Source: Candidatus Lutibacillus vidarii (GTDB lineage: Bacteria > Actinomycetota > Actinomycetes > Actinomycetales > Dermatophilaceae). From it: 64,000 nt of DNA. The stretch spans positions 124,001 through 188,000 of the forward strand of contig JADKGA010000004.1 in assembly GCA_016717165.1 (NCBI GenBank), read 5' to 3'. This document shows, piece by piece, positions 29,758-38,910 of the stretch (the stretch's first letter is position 1; every line of letters starts with the position of its first letter). Both the position numbers and the translations under genes were made by a program. The notes below the pieces were generated by a model. It was not told the DNA's origin, did no database searches, and saw only the letters and a list, made by a program, of their open reading frames with translations.

Positions 29758-31794
29758 TCAGGAGTGGCCCGCGGGCACCTCGTCGTCGTCCGCCTCGTTC
29801 GGCGGCTCGTCGTTCGCCGCCTCATCCACGGGGTCGACCGCGCCCACCATCTCGACGAAGGTCATGTGGTGCGCTTCGGGCAGTTCCTCGACCGGGTCGG
29901 GGTCGAGCAGCTCCTCAGCGGCCGGCGCGTGCGAGGCCGCCCAGTCGAGGTAGGCCTGCTCGGCGACCGGCAGGGTGGGGAAGAGCATGTCCTTGCCGAT
30001 GAGCGCGATGAGTCCTGCGCTGCGCAGCGGGATGAGCATGTCCCGCTTGACCCGGGCCAGGCCGAGCTTGATCCCCCGCTTGTCGAGGTCGTGCTGGATC
30101 TGGCAGAGCCCGTCCGCGGCGGTGATGTCGACCTCGACATTGGCCTCGACGTTGAGGACGAACCAGCGCACCGGCTGGTCGGGGTAGGCCTGGTTCTCCT
30201 GGTCGACGACCGAGAGGACCCGGCGCCTCAGGTCGGAGACATTGGCGAAGAACAGCGGGGCGTCATACCGGTAGACGACCAGACCGGGCAGGGTGAGCGC
30301 GTCGGGGTGGTCGTCGACGTCGTGCATGCCGGGCAGGCCCGGCACTCGGCCGAGGACCCCCTCATGCGGGCGGGCGAGCCGCTGGAGCATCTCCAGCAGG
30401 CTGAGCGCGATGGCGATGGCGACCCCGGCGAGGATGCCGAGCAGGACAGTGGCGAGCATCGCCGCGACTGCGAGCCACAGCTCGGCGGCCCGGAACCGGC
30501 GCAGCCGGACGATGTCCGGCCAGCTGACCAGCTTGCCCGCCGCATAGAAGACCACCGCCGCGAGCGAGGCCTTGGGCAGCATCGAGATCAACGGTCCCGC
30601 GACGAAGAGGACGATGACGATGCAGGCCGAGACGACCAGCGAGTACAGCTGCGAGCGCGCGCCACCGGCGATGGCCAGGGCGGTCCGCGAGCCCGAGGCC
30701 GAGACCGGGAAACCCCCGACCAGGCCGGTCGCGGCGTGGACACCGGAGAGCGCCACGAGCTCCTGCTGCGGGTCGACCTCCGGCGAGTTGCCCGACTCGT
30801 CCGGCGGCGACGGGAAGCCCCGGGCGATGAGCGTGATGTCGCCATACGCGACGATCGCCACACCCAGCCCGGCGACAAGGAGGGCCTTGACGTCGGCGGC
30901 CGACACCTCGGGCAGGTGCGGCATGGGCAGCCCGGTCGGGACCGTGCCCACCACCGCGACCCCGAGCCGGTCCAGATGGGTGATCGCGCAGACCGCGGTC
31001 GCGGCCGCGACCGCGATGAGCGGGCCGGGCCAGCGCGGGCGGCGCCAGACGATGAGCAGCAGCAGTGCGAGGGTGCCCAGCCCGACGAGCAGGGTGGTGA
31101 GGTGGGTCTGGCCGACCACCGAGAGGAAGGAGCGGATCTGCTCGACGATGCTGTCGCCGTCGACGCTCGTGCCGGTCATCTTGCCGAGCTGGCCGACGAT
31201 CATCAGCACCGCGCCACCGGCGAGATAGCCGACGAGCAGTGGCTGGCTCAGCAGGTCCGAGACCACCCCGAGCCGGAAGATCCGCGCGACGAGCAGCCAG
31301 CCGGCGACGATGAGGCTGAGTGCCGCGGTCAGCGCGATCGCCCGCTCGGGGGAGCTCACGGCCAGCGGGGCGATCGCCGTGGCGGCCATCAGCGCGACGG
31401 TCGACTCCGGCCCGGGGCTGAGCACCCGCGAGCCGCCGAGGAAGGCGTAGGCGAGCAGCGCGGCCAGCGCCGTCCACAGCCCGGTGACGGGCGGGACGTT
31501 GATGATGGCTGTGTAGGCCATCACCTGCGGGACGAGGTATGCCGCAACCGCCACCCCGGCGAAGATGTCCGGGCGCAGCCAGCGGCGGTCGTACTGCTGG
31601 AGCACCTCGAGACCGGGCAGCGAGGTCTTGACGAGCCCGAGCAGCGGCGACTCGTGCTGCGGGTTGAGCTCGTAGTCCAGCGCAGGACGGCGGAGCGGGA
31701 CTCCGGAGCGCCGGACCGCCTTGTCGGCGGCGGCCTCGGCCTGTTTGGCGCGCTTGACCTGGGCCTTGCGCGCCTTCTCCTGCTTCTTGCCCAC
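29758..31794 (-). CDS. SulP-family anion transporter with C-terminal STAS domain
   Basis: A 678-residue transporter. After a Lys-rich N-terminus come about 11-12 membrane helices that open with the SulP signature region (DIFAGVAVAAYLVPQVMAYTAI, key part AAYLVPQVMAY), then PVSASGSRTALAIAGGARSQLY (key part PVSASGSRTALA). The STAS domain follows from about residue 520, with NVEANVEVDITAADGL in place of the phosphorylatable anti-sigma-factor-antagonist loop. SulP proteins carry sulfate, bicarbonate or dicarboxylates. The acidic C-terminal tail is about 45 residues. I prefer GTG at 31794 because GAGGGAG lies upstream; a GTG at 31809 is also possible. Substrate unknown. Confidence 0.85.
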   Translation of the reverse strand: MGKKQEKARKAQVKRAKQAEAAADKAVRRSGVPLRRPALDYELNPQHESPLLGLVKTSLPGLEVLQQYDRRWLRPDIFAGVAVAAYLVPQVMAYTAIINVPPVTGLWTALAALLAYAFLGGSRVLSPGPESTVALMAATAIAPLAVSSPERAIALTAALSLIVAGWLLVARIFRLGVVSDLLSQPLLVGYLAGGAVLMIVGQLGKMTGTSVDGDSIVEQIRSFLSVVGQTHLTTLLVGLGTLALLLLIVWRRPRWPGPLIAVAAATAVCAITHLDRLGVAVVGTVPTGLPMPHLPEVSAADVKALLVAGLGVAIVAYGDITLIARGFPSPPDESGNSPEVDPQQELVALSGVHAATGLVGGFPVSASGSRTALAIAGGARSQLYSLVVSACIVIVLFVAGPLISMLPKASLAAVVFYAAGKLVSWPDIVRLRRFRAAELWLAVAAMLATVLLGILAGVAIAIALSLLEMLQRLARPHEGVLGRVPGLPGMHDVDDHPDALTLPGLVVYRYDAPLFFANVSDLRRRVLSVVDQENQAYPDQPVRWFVLNVEANVEVDITAADGLCQIQHDLDKRGIKLGLARVKRDMLIPLRSAGLIALIGKDMLFPTLPVAEQAYLDWAASHAPAAEELLDPDPVEELPEAHHMTFVEMVGAVDPVDEAANDEPPNEADDDEVPAGHS

Positions 31795-31900
31795 CGTCGG
31801 CTCCCTCACGAGGAACGGCGGGGAGCCCGGCCCAGCCCCGCTCGCTTACCTCTTGTTCACCCGGACTTCATCGGGCCACGAGGCTACCGCGCGGCGTGGC

Positions 31901-32698
31901 TCAGGCGAAGAACCAGCCATCGCGTATGCCGGCCGGCGCTCCGACCTCGATGTAGTGCTCCTGCCCGAAGAAGGCGGCGAAGACCGCGTCCGGCATCGAG
32001 AGGAAACCGCCCGCGTCGGTGACCTGGCTGGCGTGACAGGCCAGCGCTGCGCGCCGCTGGGCCAGGTAGGCCGAGGTGTCGACGCGGAGGGTGATCTCGG
32101 CCTCCGGCGTCCCGAGCGGGTTGCCGTCGTCCATGGGCCCGTCCGGGTCGAAGAGCTGGTCCTCGGGGACCCCCGTGGAGCGGCCCAGCTCCATCATCTG
32201 GCGCATGAGGTCGCGGTTCATCGTCGCCTCGTAGAGGCGCGGCGTCCGCGCCGCCAGGGGAGCCGCGGCGTGGACCACCTGGTGCACCGTGACGTGGTCC
32301 GGGTGCCCGTACCCGCCGTGCCAGTCATAGCCGACGAGGACGTCCGCGTCGACCGCGTCGAGGATGTCGGCCAGCCGCCGGGCGGCCTCGTGCGTCGGGG
32401 CGGCCAGGAAGCTCGACGGGTCCGCATTCTGAGCCCAGCCGGTCATCCCGGAGTCGGCATACCCGAGCCAGCGCACGTCGCTGACCCCGAGCGCGGCGGC
32501 CGAGCACTCTGCCTCGGCGCGGCGGCGCTCCGCGAGGGTCTCACCGGCACGGAGGTCCTCGGGCACCTCACCGTGCTCACCGTTCGTCGCGAAGACGACG
32601 ACGACCCGATGACCCTCAGCGGCGGCCCGGGCCATGGCGCCGGCGGTCTGGGACGCCTCGTCGTCGGGATGGGCGTGCAGGAAGACGATGGTGGACAT
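31901..32698 (-). CDS. PIG-L family deacetylase (mycothiol MshB/Mca-like)
   Basis: A 265-residue protein with the PIG-L zinc motif AHPDDE at residues 9-14 and the later HPDH (in GYGHPDHVTVHQ), which together ligate the metal. In Actinomycetota this family includes MshB (GlcNAc-inositol deacetylase in mycothiol synthesis) and Mca (mycothiol S-conjugate amidase). The MTGW and NGEHGEVPED segments fit these enzymes, but I cannot separate the two. The length is a little below that of typical Mca. It stands alone between the SulP and hydrolase genes. Confidence 0.78.
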   Translation of the reverse strand: MSTIVFLHAHPDDEASQTAGAMARAAAEGHRVVVVFATNGEHGEVPEDLRAGETLAERRRAEAECSAAALGVSDVRWLGYADSGMTGWAQNADPSSFLAAPTHEAARRLADILDAVDADVLVGYDWHGGYGHPDHVTVHQVVHAAAPLAARTPRLYEATMNRDLMRQMMELGRSTGVPEDQLFDPDGPMDDGNPLGTPEAEITLRVDTSAYLAQRRAALACHASQVTDAGGFLSMPDAVFAAFFGQEHYIEVGAPAGIRDGWFFA

Positions 32699-32741
32699 CG
32701 CAGGATCGTCCCATGTGTGGATAGGTGCCCGAGGGCCAGGG

Positions 32742-33623
32742 CTACGTCGTCGGTATGGCGAGCCGGCCGATCTGGTCGGCGACGACCCGCAGCGGCGCGG
32801 GTTTGAGGAAGTAGCAGAAGTGGTCCGACTCGGCCTCGCGGTAGTCGACCCGGCCGCGGATCTCCGGCTCATCGATGACCCGCCGGATACCGCCGACCTC
32901 GCACAGCTCGTCGTTCCGACCGGCGACGACCCCGACCCGGATCCCGGCGGCCAGCACCTGGTGGAGGTCGGTCGCGCCCTCCTCGGCGATGGCCGCGACG
33001 TCATTGCGCAGCGCGATCGGGTGGGCCACCATCTCCTGGGCGAGCCGCGCGCTCGCGGCGATCAGCCCCCATTTGTCGACCCAGCTCTCCCGAAGGATGC
33101 CCCGGGCACCCTCGGCCAGCCCCTTGGTCGCCAGCTCGCGCGGGCGGACCTCGCCCTGGAACCACGTCGGGGCGACCAGGCTGAGGCCGCGGACCTGGGC
33201 GGCGTGCTCGAGGGCGGCATGCCGGGCCGGGACGGTGCCGCGCGAGTAGCCGACGACGACGAGGCCCGGTTCGTCATACGGGGAGTCGGTCTTGAGCCGA
33301 CGGATGACGGCGCTGAGGATGCGGGTCCGGAACGGGACGATGTCGTGGACCCGCAGGTTGGCGTTCGGGTAGCTGACCATGACGGCGATGGTGTTGGCGG
33401 CGCGGACCAGCGCCTGGCAGGCCACCTCTGCCGCGCCGCGGCCCTCGCCCCAGCCGGCCGAGTAGACGACGCTCACCTCGGGCATGCCGTTGTCGCTGAC
33501 CTGCTGGACCGAGGGCATGAAGACGGTGACGCCGACCCGTCCGTATGTCGTCTCGAAGCTGAGATCGTCATACCGGATGCGATCGACGTCGGCCCGCGTC
33601 ACTGCGTCGACCGGCACCGCCAT
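32742..33623 (-). CDS. Alpha/beta-hydrolase fold protein
   Basis: A 293-residue protein with an alpha/beta-hydrolase core: strand VSVVYSAGWG, nucleophile elbow GYSRG near residue 125 (Ser flanked by Gly and Arg), a probable acid in AGRNDELC, and a probable catalytic His in ESDHFCYF. Helical insertions lie between the elbow and the acid. No signal peptide is seen. The substrate is unknown; lipase, esterase or thioesterase activity are all possible. It is divergent from another hydrolase gene at 33717. Confidence 0.7.
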   Translation of the reverse strand: MAVPVDAVTRADVDRIRYDDLSFETTYGRVGVTVFMPSVQQVSDNGMPEVSVVYSAGWGEGRGAAEVACQALVRAANTIAVMVSYPNANLRVHDIVPFRTRILSAVIRRLKTDSPYDEPGLVVVGYSRGTVPARHAALEHAAQVRGLSLVAPTWFQGEVRPRELATKGLAEGARGILRESWVDKWGLIAASARLAQEMVAHPIALRNDVAAIAEEGATDLHQVLAAGIRVGVVAGRNDELCEVGGIRRVIDEPEIRGRVDYREAESDHFCYFLKPAPLRVVADQIGRLAIPTT

Positions 33624-33704
33624 ACCGCATTGTGTAACCCGGTATCCCTAACTGGCGCAAGCACGTTCAGGTGAAGTTCGGGTCATCGCGGTCGAACTGG
33701 GACA

Positions 33705-33710
33705 TATGGT
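33705..33710 (+). promoter_or_regulatory. Possible leaderless -10 box
   Basis: TATGGT ends 6 nt before the ATG at 33717, which lacks a Shine-Dalgarno sequence. The position fits a leaderless actinobacterial transcript. Confidence 0.35.
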
Positions 33711-33716
33711 CGACCC

Positions 33717-34505
33717 ATGTCGGGGGTTCGTGAGGTCGTCGTCCGGGCCGACGGGCGGGCCTGGGGCGCGCTGCTGGGGCTGCCCGCCGAGGCTCGTGCC
33801 GGGGGCCGGGGTGCGCCGGTGGTCTGCGTGGCGCACGGGTTCGCTCAGACCGCCGACCGGTACCTCTCGCTCATCGAGTCGCTCGCCGGGCGTGGGTATG
33901 TCGTCGTCGCCCCCCACGCCTCCGCGCACCTCCTTCCGTCGCACTCGCGGTATGCGCGGCAGCTGCGCGACTCGCTGCTGTGGGCCTGTCGGACCCAGCC
34001 GGTGGCCGACCCGTCGGCCTGCGCGCTGGTCGGGCACTCGCTCGGTGGTGGCGCCGCGGTCCTCGCGGCGGGGCTGCTCGCGGGGTCGTCGCGTCCTCGG
34101 GGCTCGGGCGTGCGCCTCCGGGCGGTGGTGGGGCTCGCGCCGGCGCGAACCCGACCCTCGTCCGTTGCGGTCGCCGCCAGCGGCTCGCTGGGTGCGCTGC
34201 CCGGGCTCGTCGTCGTCGGCTCGCAGGACCGGATCGTCCCCCCGTCGGTGTCACGGGCCCTGTATGACGCGTGGCCCGGACCCCGGATCTTCGCCGAGGT
34301 GGCAGGGGGCTACCACTGCGGTTTCGTCGACTCGTCCTCCTTCGGCGGCTTCGGGTGCGACTCGGGCGACCTGCCGCGGGCCGAGCAGCTGGCCCTGGTC
34401 TCCTCGCTCGTGGGGGACTACCTGGACTCGGTGCTCCGTGGCGGGCCCGCTCTCGTCGCCCGGCCGGGGGTTCGGCTGGAGGTCGCGGGCGCGTCCCGGG
34501 CCTGA
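33717..34505 (+). CDS. Alpha/beta hydrolase (dienelactone hydrolase/chlorophyllase-like)
   Basis: A 262-residue hydrolase with a complete triad: VCVAHGFAQTADRY for the oxyanion region, GHSLGGGAA near residue 105 for the nucleophile Ser, GSQDRIVPP for the acid, and GGYHCGFVD for the His. The order and spacing resemble dienelactone hydrolase and chlorophyllase-type esterases. No signal peptide is seen. It is likely an esterase on a small or lipid ester. It converges on the DUF2889 gene, with 14 bp between stops. Confidence 0.78.
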   Translation: MSGVREVVVRADGRAWGALLGLPAEARAGGRGAPVVCVAHGFAQTADRYLSLIESLAGRGYVVVAPHASAHLLPSHSRYARQLRDSLLWACRTQPVADPSACALVGHSLGGGAAVLAAGLLAGSSRPRGSGVRLRAVVGLAPARTRPSSVAVAASGSLGALPGLVVVGSQDRIVPPSVSRALYDAWPGPRIFAEVAGGYHCGFVDSSSFGGFGCDSGDLPRAEQLALVSSLVGDYLDSVLRGGPALVARPGVRLEVAGASRA

Positions 34506-34519
34506 GCCGTCCGTGGTCG

Positions 34520-35413
34520 TCAGGAGGCGGGACGCCAGGCCGGCAGGGCGGCCGCGAGGACCGGGACGTCGGCGAGCGTGCGCAGCAGGTCGTTGAGGTG
34601 GGTGCAGCAGGACGGGCCGAAGAGGTCCATCGACACCCGTTCGCGCAGCCCGCGCACCGGCGCCGACATCATCGCCTGGGCCGTTCCCGCCGTGCTCGGG
34701 CACTCGGTGTGCGGCAGCAGCACCGGCGTGGCTTCGATGGCCTGGACCTCATGGGTCGCGGCGTCGACGAGGGCCTGGACGGCATACTCATGCAGGGTTC
34801 GTTCGGCCCCGTCGTCGTCGCAGAAGACATCGCGGAAGACCGCATCGACGCGGATCCCCGCGGCGCCGTCGAGCCAGACGTCGAGGCGGCGGCGCCGGCT
34901 CATCGAGCCCGGGCGAAGTGGCGCGAGCGTGTGCCAGCCGGCCGCGTCCGCGCCGAGGGCGGGCCGCGATGGGGCGAGCGGCATCGCCAGGGGCGGCGGG
35001 GACTGGCCGGTCGCGCGGTACTCGGCGGCGGCCTCGGAGTCGGCGGCCCAGCCGGCGCAGACGTCCAGGCGCCGCACGCCAGGGCGCACCGCCGTGGCGG
35101 GTCCGGCTTGGGCGGCGAGGCGGCGGACGGCGAACCCGGAGATGACGTGGGCGCCGGGCAGCTCGTCGAGCAGGGCGTGCAGCGGGGTGCCGGCGTCATA
35201 CTCCTCGCGCAGGTTCCGCCAGATCGCGGTCCGGAAGCCGACCGCGAGCCGCTTGCCGACGAGCTGGTCCGCGCCTGGGACGTGGGGGTGGACGCTGAGC
35301 GAGTCGACGACGCCGGCGCTGACCGTGGCCCGGACCAGGGCCCGCGCGATCGGTGTGGGTGGCTCCCCGGGGTTGCGGGTCAGCGCGTCGCGGGAGCGGC
35401 CGGAGAAGCGCAA
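34520..35413 (-). CDS. DUF2889 domain protein; true start uncertain
   Basis: A protein of at least 297 residues whose C-terminal third (THEVQAIEATPVLLPHTECP and DLFGPSCCTHLNDLLRTLAD) is the DUF2889 domain, with conserved Cys and His. The function of the family is unknown. The frame has no ATG or GTG start: the first usable codon is TTG at 35413, but translation upstream in the same frame reads RRTSSIDIEAL, which looks like the conserved start of this family. An ATG with a good AGGGTGG site lies at 35508 in another frame. Either a short frameshift or a non-canonical start is likely. Confidence 0.7.
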   Translation of the reverse strand: MRFSGRSRDALTRNPGEPPTPIARALVRATVSAGVVDSLSVHPHVPGADQLVGKRLAVGFRTAIWRNLREEYDAGTPLHALLDELPGAHVISGFAVRRLAAQAGPATAVRPGVRRLDVCAGWAADSEAAAEYRATGQSPPPLAMPLAPSRPALGADAAGWHTLAPLRPGSMSRRRRLDVWLDGAAGIRVDAVFRDVFCDDDGAERTLHEYAVQALVDAATHEVQAIEATPVLLPHTECPSTAGTAQAMMSAPVRGLRERVSMDLFGPSCCTHLNDLLRTLADVPVLAAALPAWRPAS

Positions 35414-35524
35414 GGTGGCCGGGTCGGCGGCGAGGGCCTCGATATCGATCGAGCTCGTCCGGCGGACTGAGCCCTTCCGCGCCGGTCCTCGCTCAGCCGC
35501 TCGACCATGCCCGCCACCCTACGT

Positions 35525-35595
35525 CCTGTGGATAACCTGCAAAGACACACCTTTAGACGGCGTCTAAAGGTGTGTCTTTGCAGGTTATCCACAGG
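35525..35595. repeat. Perfect 34-bp inverted repeat, family copy 2, with DnaA-box arms
   Basis: Arms 35525-35558 and 35562-35595 are perfectly complementary with a 3-nt loop. The inner 18 nt (CAAAGACACACCTTTAGA) are identical to the arm at 2582-2599. The outer arms contain TGTGGATAA and TTATCCACA, the DnaA-box consensus. It lies between the divergent DUF2889 and PotA-like genes, so terminator function is not the obvious explanation. Confidence 0.9.
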
Positions 35596-35681
35596 GGGGG
35601 AGTTCGGTATGGACATGGACCGTTTGGTGTGCTCCGCGCTCCGGCTCTAGGGTGAGCGCCATCACGGGCAAGGAGGCTCTG

Positions 35682-36752
35682 ATGGCTGCAACGGACTCGA
35701 CGGGCCCCGCCCCGGCGATCCGGCTGCGTGGGCTGCGCAAGGAGTTCCCTGGGCATCCCCCCGTCGTCGCGGTGGACGATGTCGACCTCGATATCGCCGA
35801 CGGGGAGTTCTTCTCGATGCTCGGCCCCTCCGGCTCGGGCAAGACCACCGTGCTACGAATGATCGCCGGCTTCGAGGACCCCACCGCAGGCACCGTCGAG
35901 CTCGCCGGCGAGGACGTCACCCGCAGGCCGCCATACCGCCGCGATGTCAACACCGTCTTCCAGGACTACGCCCTCTTCCCGCACATGAGCGTGCGGGAGA
36001 ACGTCGAGTACGGGCTCCGCGTCACCAAGGTCCCCCGCGCGCAGGCCCGCCAGCAGGCCCAGGACGCCCTCGACCAGGTGCGCCTCGGTGACTTCGGCGA
36101 GCGCCGCCCGTCCCAGCTCTCCGGCGGCCAGCGCCAGCGGGTGGCCCTGGCCCGGGCCCTGGTCAAGCGCCCCAAGGTGCTCCTCCTCGACGAGCCGCTC
36201 GGCGCCCTCGACCTCAAGCTCCGCGAGCAGATGCAGGTCGAGCTGAAGTCGATCCAGCGCGAGGTCGGCATCACCTTCGTCTTCGTCACCCACGACCAGG
36301 ACGAGGCGTTGACCCTCTCGGACCGCATCGCCGTCTTCAACCGCGGCCGGATCGAACAGGTCGGCACCGCCGCGCAGATCTACGAGCACCCGACCTCGGC
36401 CTTCGTCGCCGGCTTCGTCGGCACCTCGAACCTCCTCGAGGGCCCCGCGGCCCAGCACCTCCTCGGCACCACCGGCCGGTTCGCCGTCCGCCCGGAGAAG
36501 CTCCGCGTCCACCCGGCTGGGTCCGCGGTCGACGAACCACACGCCCGTGGCACCATCGCCGAGGTCGTGTATGCCGGACCCGTCACCCGCTATGTCGTCG
36601 ACCTCGACGCCGGCAGCGCCACCGCGCCGCGGGTCGTCGTCCTGCACCAGAACGGCACCGAGCCGACCGGTTCGGCCCCCCATCGGGGCGACCAGGTGCT
36701 GGTGACCTGGCGTCCGGAACACCTCATCGCCATACCCGACCCCGGGCTCTGA
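35682..36752 (+). CDS. potA: ABC transporter ATP-binding protein (PotA-like)
   Basis: A 356-residue ATPase with Walker A GPSGSGKTT (residues about 46-54), the Q-loop VFQDYALFPHM, signature LSGGQRQRVALARAL, Walker B VLLLDEPLGALD and the H-loop THDQDEA. It has a C-terminal TOBE-like domain (about 270-356). This is the layout of polyamine-type importer ATPases. AAGGAGG precedes the ATG at 35682, which decides the start over a GTG at 35652. It begins a four-gene transporter operon. The substrate is inferred from family only; related systems take spermidine, putrescine, iron or thiamine. Confidence 0.88.
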   Translation: MAATDSTGPAPAIRLRGLRKEFPGHPPVVAVDDVDLDIADGEFFSMLGPSGSGKTTVLRMIAGFEDPTAGTVELAGEDVTRRPPYRRDVNTVFQDYALFPHMSVRENVEYGLRVTKVPRAQARQQAQDALDQVRLGDFGERRPSQLSGGQRQRVALARALVKRPKVLLLDEPLGALDLKLREQMQVELKSIQREVGITFVFVTHDQDEALTLSDRIAVFNRGRIEQVGTAAQIYEHPTSAFVAGFVGTSNLLEGPAAQHLLGTTGRFAVRPEKLRVHPAGSAVDEPHARGTIAEVVYAGPVTRYVVDLDAGSATAPRVVVLHQNGTEPTGSAPHRGDQVLVTWRPEHLIAIPDPGL

Positions 36753-36777
36753 CCCGACCCCCACCCGAGGAGTACCC

Positions 36778-38010
36778 ATGACCAAGCTCGCCCCGGTGGC
36801 CGCCTTCGCGGCGGCCGCCCTGGCCCTGGCCGCCTGCGGCGGCGGCACCGCGTCCACCGGCTCGCCGGGCTCGGGTGGCACGTCGGGCGGTGGCGGCACC
36901 GCAAACGCCCCGTTCACCCCGCCCAAGCTCGACAAGCTGGCCGCGCTGGGCACCCCGGAGGGAACCGTCAACGTCCTGGCCTGGCCCGGCTATGTCGAGG
37001 ACGGCACCAACGACCCGAAGGTCGACTGGGTGACCGACTTCGAGAAGGCCAGCGGCTGCCAGGTCAACGTCAAGACCTTCGGCACCTCCGACGAGGCCGT
37101 CCAGCTGATGCGGACCGGCCAGTATGACGTCGTCTCGGCGTCCGGCGATGCGACCTTGCGGCTCATCGCGGCCGGTGACGTCGAGCCGATGAACACCGAC
37201 CTCATCACCAGCTACAAGGACATCTTCGACTCACTGAAGATGAAGCCGTGGAACTCGGTCAACGGGGTGGCCTATGGCATCCCGCACGGCCGCGGCGCCA
37301 ACGTTCTCATGTACCGGACCGACAAGGTCAGCCCCGCCCCCGACTCGTGGGGTGCCGTCTTCGACAAGGCGGGCGCGAACAAGGGCGCGGTGACGGCATA
37401 CGACTCGCCGATCTATATCGCCGACGCGGCCGTCTACCTCATGGCGACCAAGCCGGAGCTCGGCATCACGAACCCGTACGCGCTCGACGCGACCCAGCTC
37501 GCCGCGGCCGCGGACCTGCTCAAGGCGCAGAAGGCGAATATCGGGGAGTACTGGTCCGACTACACCAAGGTCGTCCAGGCGTTCAAGGCCGGCTCGACCG
37601 TCCTCGGCACGTCGTGGCAGGTCATCGTCAACCTCACCGCGGCCGAGAAGGCCCCGGTCGCCGCGGTCCTGCCCAAGGAGGGCGCGACCGGCTGGTCGGA
37701 CACGTGGATGGTCGCGACGAAGTCGACGCGCAAGACCTGCGGCTACAAGCTCATCGACCACCTCGTCTCGCCGAAGACCAATGCCGCGATCGCCGAGTGG
37801 TTCGGTGAGGCCCCGGCCAACAAGCTGGCCTGCCAGGAGACGGCCGACAAGGCGCACTGCGCGACCTACCACGCCGAGGACGAGGCCTACTTCGCCAAGG
37901 TCTACTACTGGAACACCCCGATCCCGCAGTGCCTCGACGGGCGCACGGACGTCGCCTGCACCGACTACGCGACCTGGACGAAGACCTGGACGGAGATCCG
38001 CAACAGCTAG
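36778..38010 (+). CDS. potD: ABC transporter substrate-binding lipoprotein (PotD/PotF-like)
   Basis: A 410-residue binding protein with a lipoprotein signal (lipobox LAAC near residue 19) and a Gly/Ser/Thr linker. The mature part has NVLAWPGYVEDG, DEAVQLMRTGQYDVVSASGD, GVAYGIPHGRGANVLMYRTD (key part YGIPHGRGANVLMY) and TDTW/SDTWMV-type motifs of polyamine binding proteins. It would be anchored outside and deliver ligand to the permeases. It starts 25 bp after the ATPase gene. Several Cys near the C-terminus (five in the last 60-70 residues) are unusual for this family and may form disulfides. Confidence 0.85.
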   Translation: MTKLAPVAAFAAAALALAACGGGTASTGSPGSGGTSGGGGTANAPFTPPKLDKLAALGTPEGTVNVLAWPGYVEDGTNDPKVDWVTDFEKASGCQVNVKTFGTSDEAVQLMRTGQYDVVSASGDATLRLIAAGDVEPMNTDLITSYKDIFDSLKMKPWNSVNGVAYGIPHGRGANVLMYRTDKVSPAPDSWGAVFDKAGANKGAVTAYDSPIYIADAAVYLMATKPELGITNPYALDATQLAAAADLLKAQKANIGEYWSDYTKVVQAFKAGSTVLGTSWQVIVNLTAAEKAPVAAVLPKEGATGWSDTWMVATKSTRKTCGYKLIDHLVSPKTNAAIAEWFGEAPANKLACQETADKAHCATYHAEDEAYFAKVYYWNTPIPQCLDGRTDVACTDYATWTKTWTEIRNS

Positions 38011-38097
38011 CCGGCGAGTCGGCTCGCGGGCTGGCCCGCTCAACCCGCGAGCCGACCAGCCCGCGCGACCGGGACCGGACGGAGGAACGAAGGACAC

Positions 38098-38910
38098 ATG
38101 CGACGGCGTATGGCGCTGCTGGGCCTGCTGGCACCGCCGATGGTGTGGCTGGGCGTCGCCTATCTCGGCGCCCTCGCCGCCATCTTCGCCACGGCGTTCT
38201 GGAGCACCGACCCGTTCACCAACCAGGTCGTGCGGACCTGGTCGCTGAAGAACGTCCAGGGTGTCCTCGGCCCGACCTATCTCGGCATCATCGGCCGGAC
38301 CCTGCTCATCGCCGTGCTCGTCACCGTGGTGTGCATCCTCGTGGCGGTGCCCTTCGCGTACTTCACGGCGCGAGTGGCGCCGTCGCGGGCCCGGCCGATC
38401 CTCGTCGCCTTGATCCTCGTCCCGCTATGGGCGAGCTACCTGGTCAAGGCGTACGCGTGGCGGACGATGCTCTCCCCCGGCGGGGTCCTGGAGTCGGTCC
38501 TCGGCGCGACCCCCGGCTTCGGTCTCACCGCGGTCGTCCTCACCTTGACCTACCTGTGGCTGCCGTACATGGTCCTGCCGGTCTACGCCGCCTTCGAGCG
38601 GCTCCCCGAGTCACACCTGGAGGCCTCGGCCGACCTCGGCGCCGGAGCGGGGATGACCTTCCGCCGGGTCGTCATACCGGCGATCGTCCCATCGGTCGCG
38701 GCGGGGACGGTCTTCACCTTCTCGCTCAGCCTCGGCGACTACATCGCAGTCCAGATCGTCGGCGGAAAGCTCCAGGTCCTCGGGACAGCGGTCTACCAGA
38801 ACACCACCCTCGACCTGCCCTTTGCCGCCGCGTTGGGGACCGTCTCGGTCCTGGTCATGATCGGCTATCTCGCTGCGGTGAGCCGCACCGGCGCCCTGGA
38901 GAACCTGTGA
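38098..38910 (+). CDS. potB: ABC transporter permease (PotB-like)
   Basis: A 270-residue membrane protein with about six helices and the EAA-type loop EASADLGAGAGMTFRRVVIPAI (key part ASADLGAGAGMTFRRV) that docks on the ATPase. It is normal in length for PotB. GGAGGAACGAAGGA precedes the ATG. Its last codons overlap the next permease gene by 4 bp (GTGA). Confidence 0.9.
   Translation: MRRRMALLGLLAPPMVWLGVAYLGALAAIFATAFWSTDPFTNQVVRTWSLKNVQGVLGPTYLGIIGRTLLIAVLVTVVCILVAVPFAYFTARVAPSRARPILVALILVPLWASYLVKAYAWRTMLSPGGVLESVLGATPGFGLTAVVLTLTYLWLPYMVLPVYAAFERLPESHLEASADLGAGAGMTFRRVVIPAIVPSVAAGTVFTFSLSLGDYIAVQIVGGKLQVLGTAVYQNTTLDLPFAAALGTVSVLVMIGYLAAVSRTGALENL

Noticed and set aside
35525..35595. DnaA-box-like sequences as a replication origin
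   Set aside because: Only two boxes, both inside one palindrome, with no AT-rich unwinding region and no dnaA/dnaN nearby.
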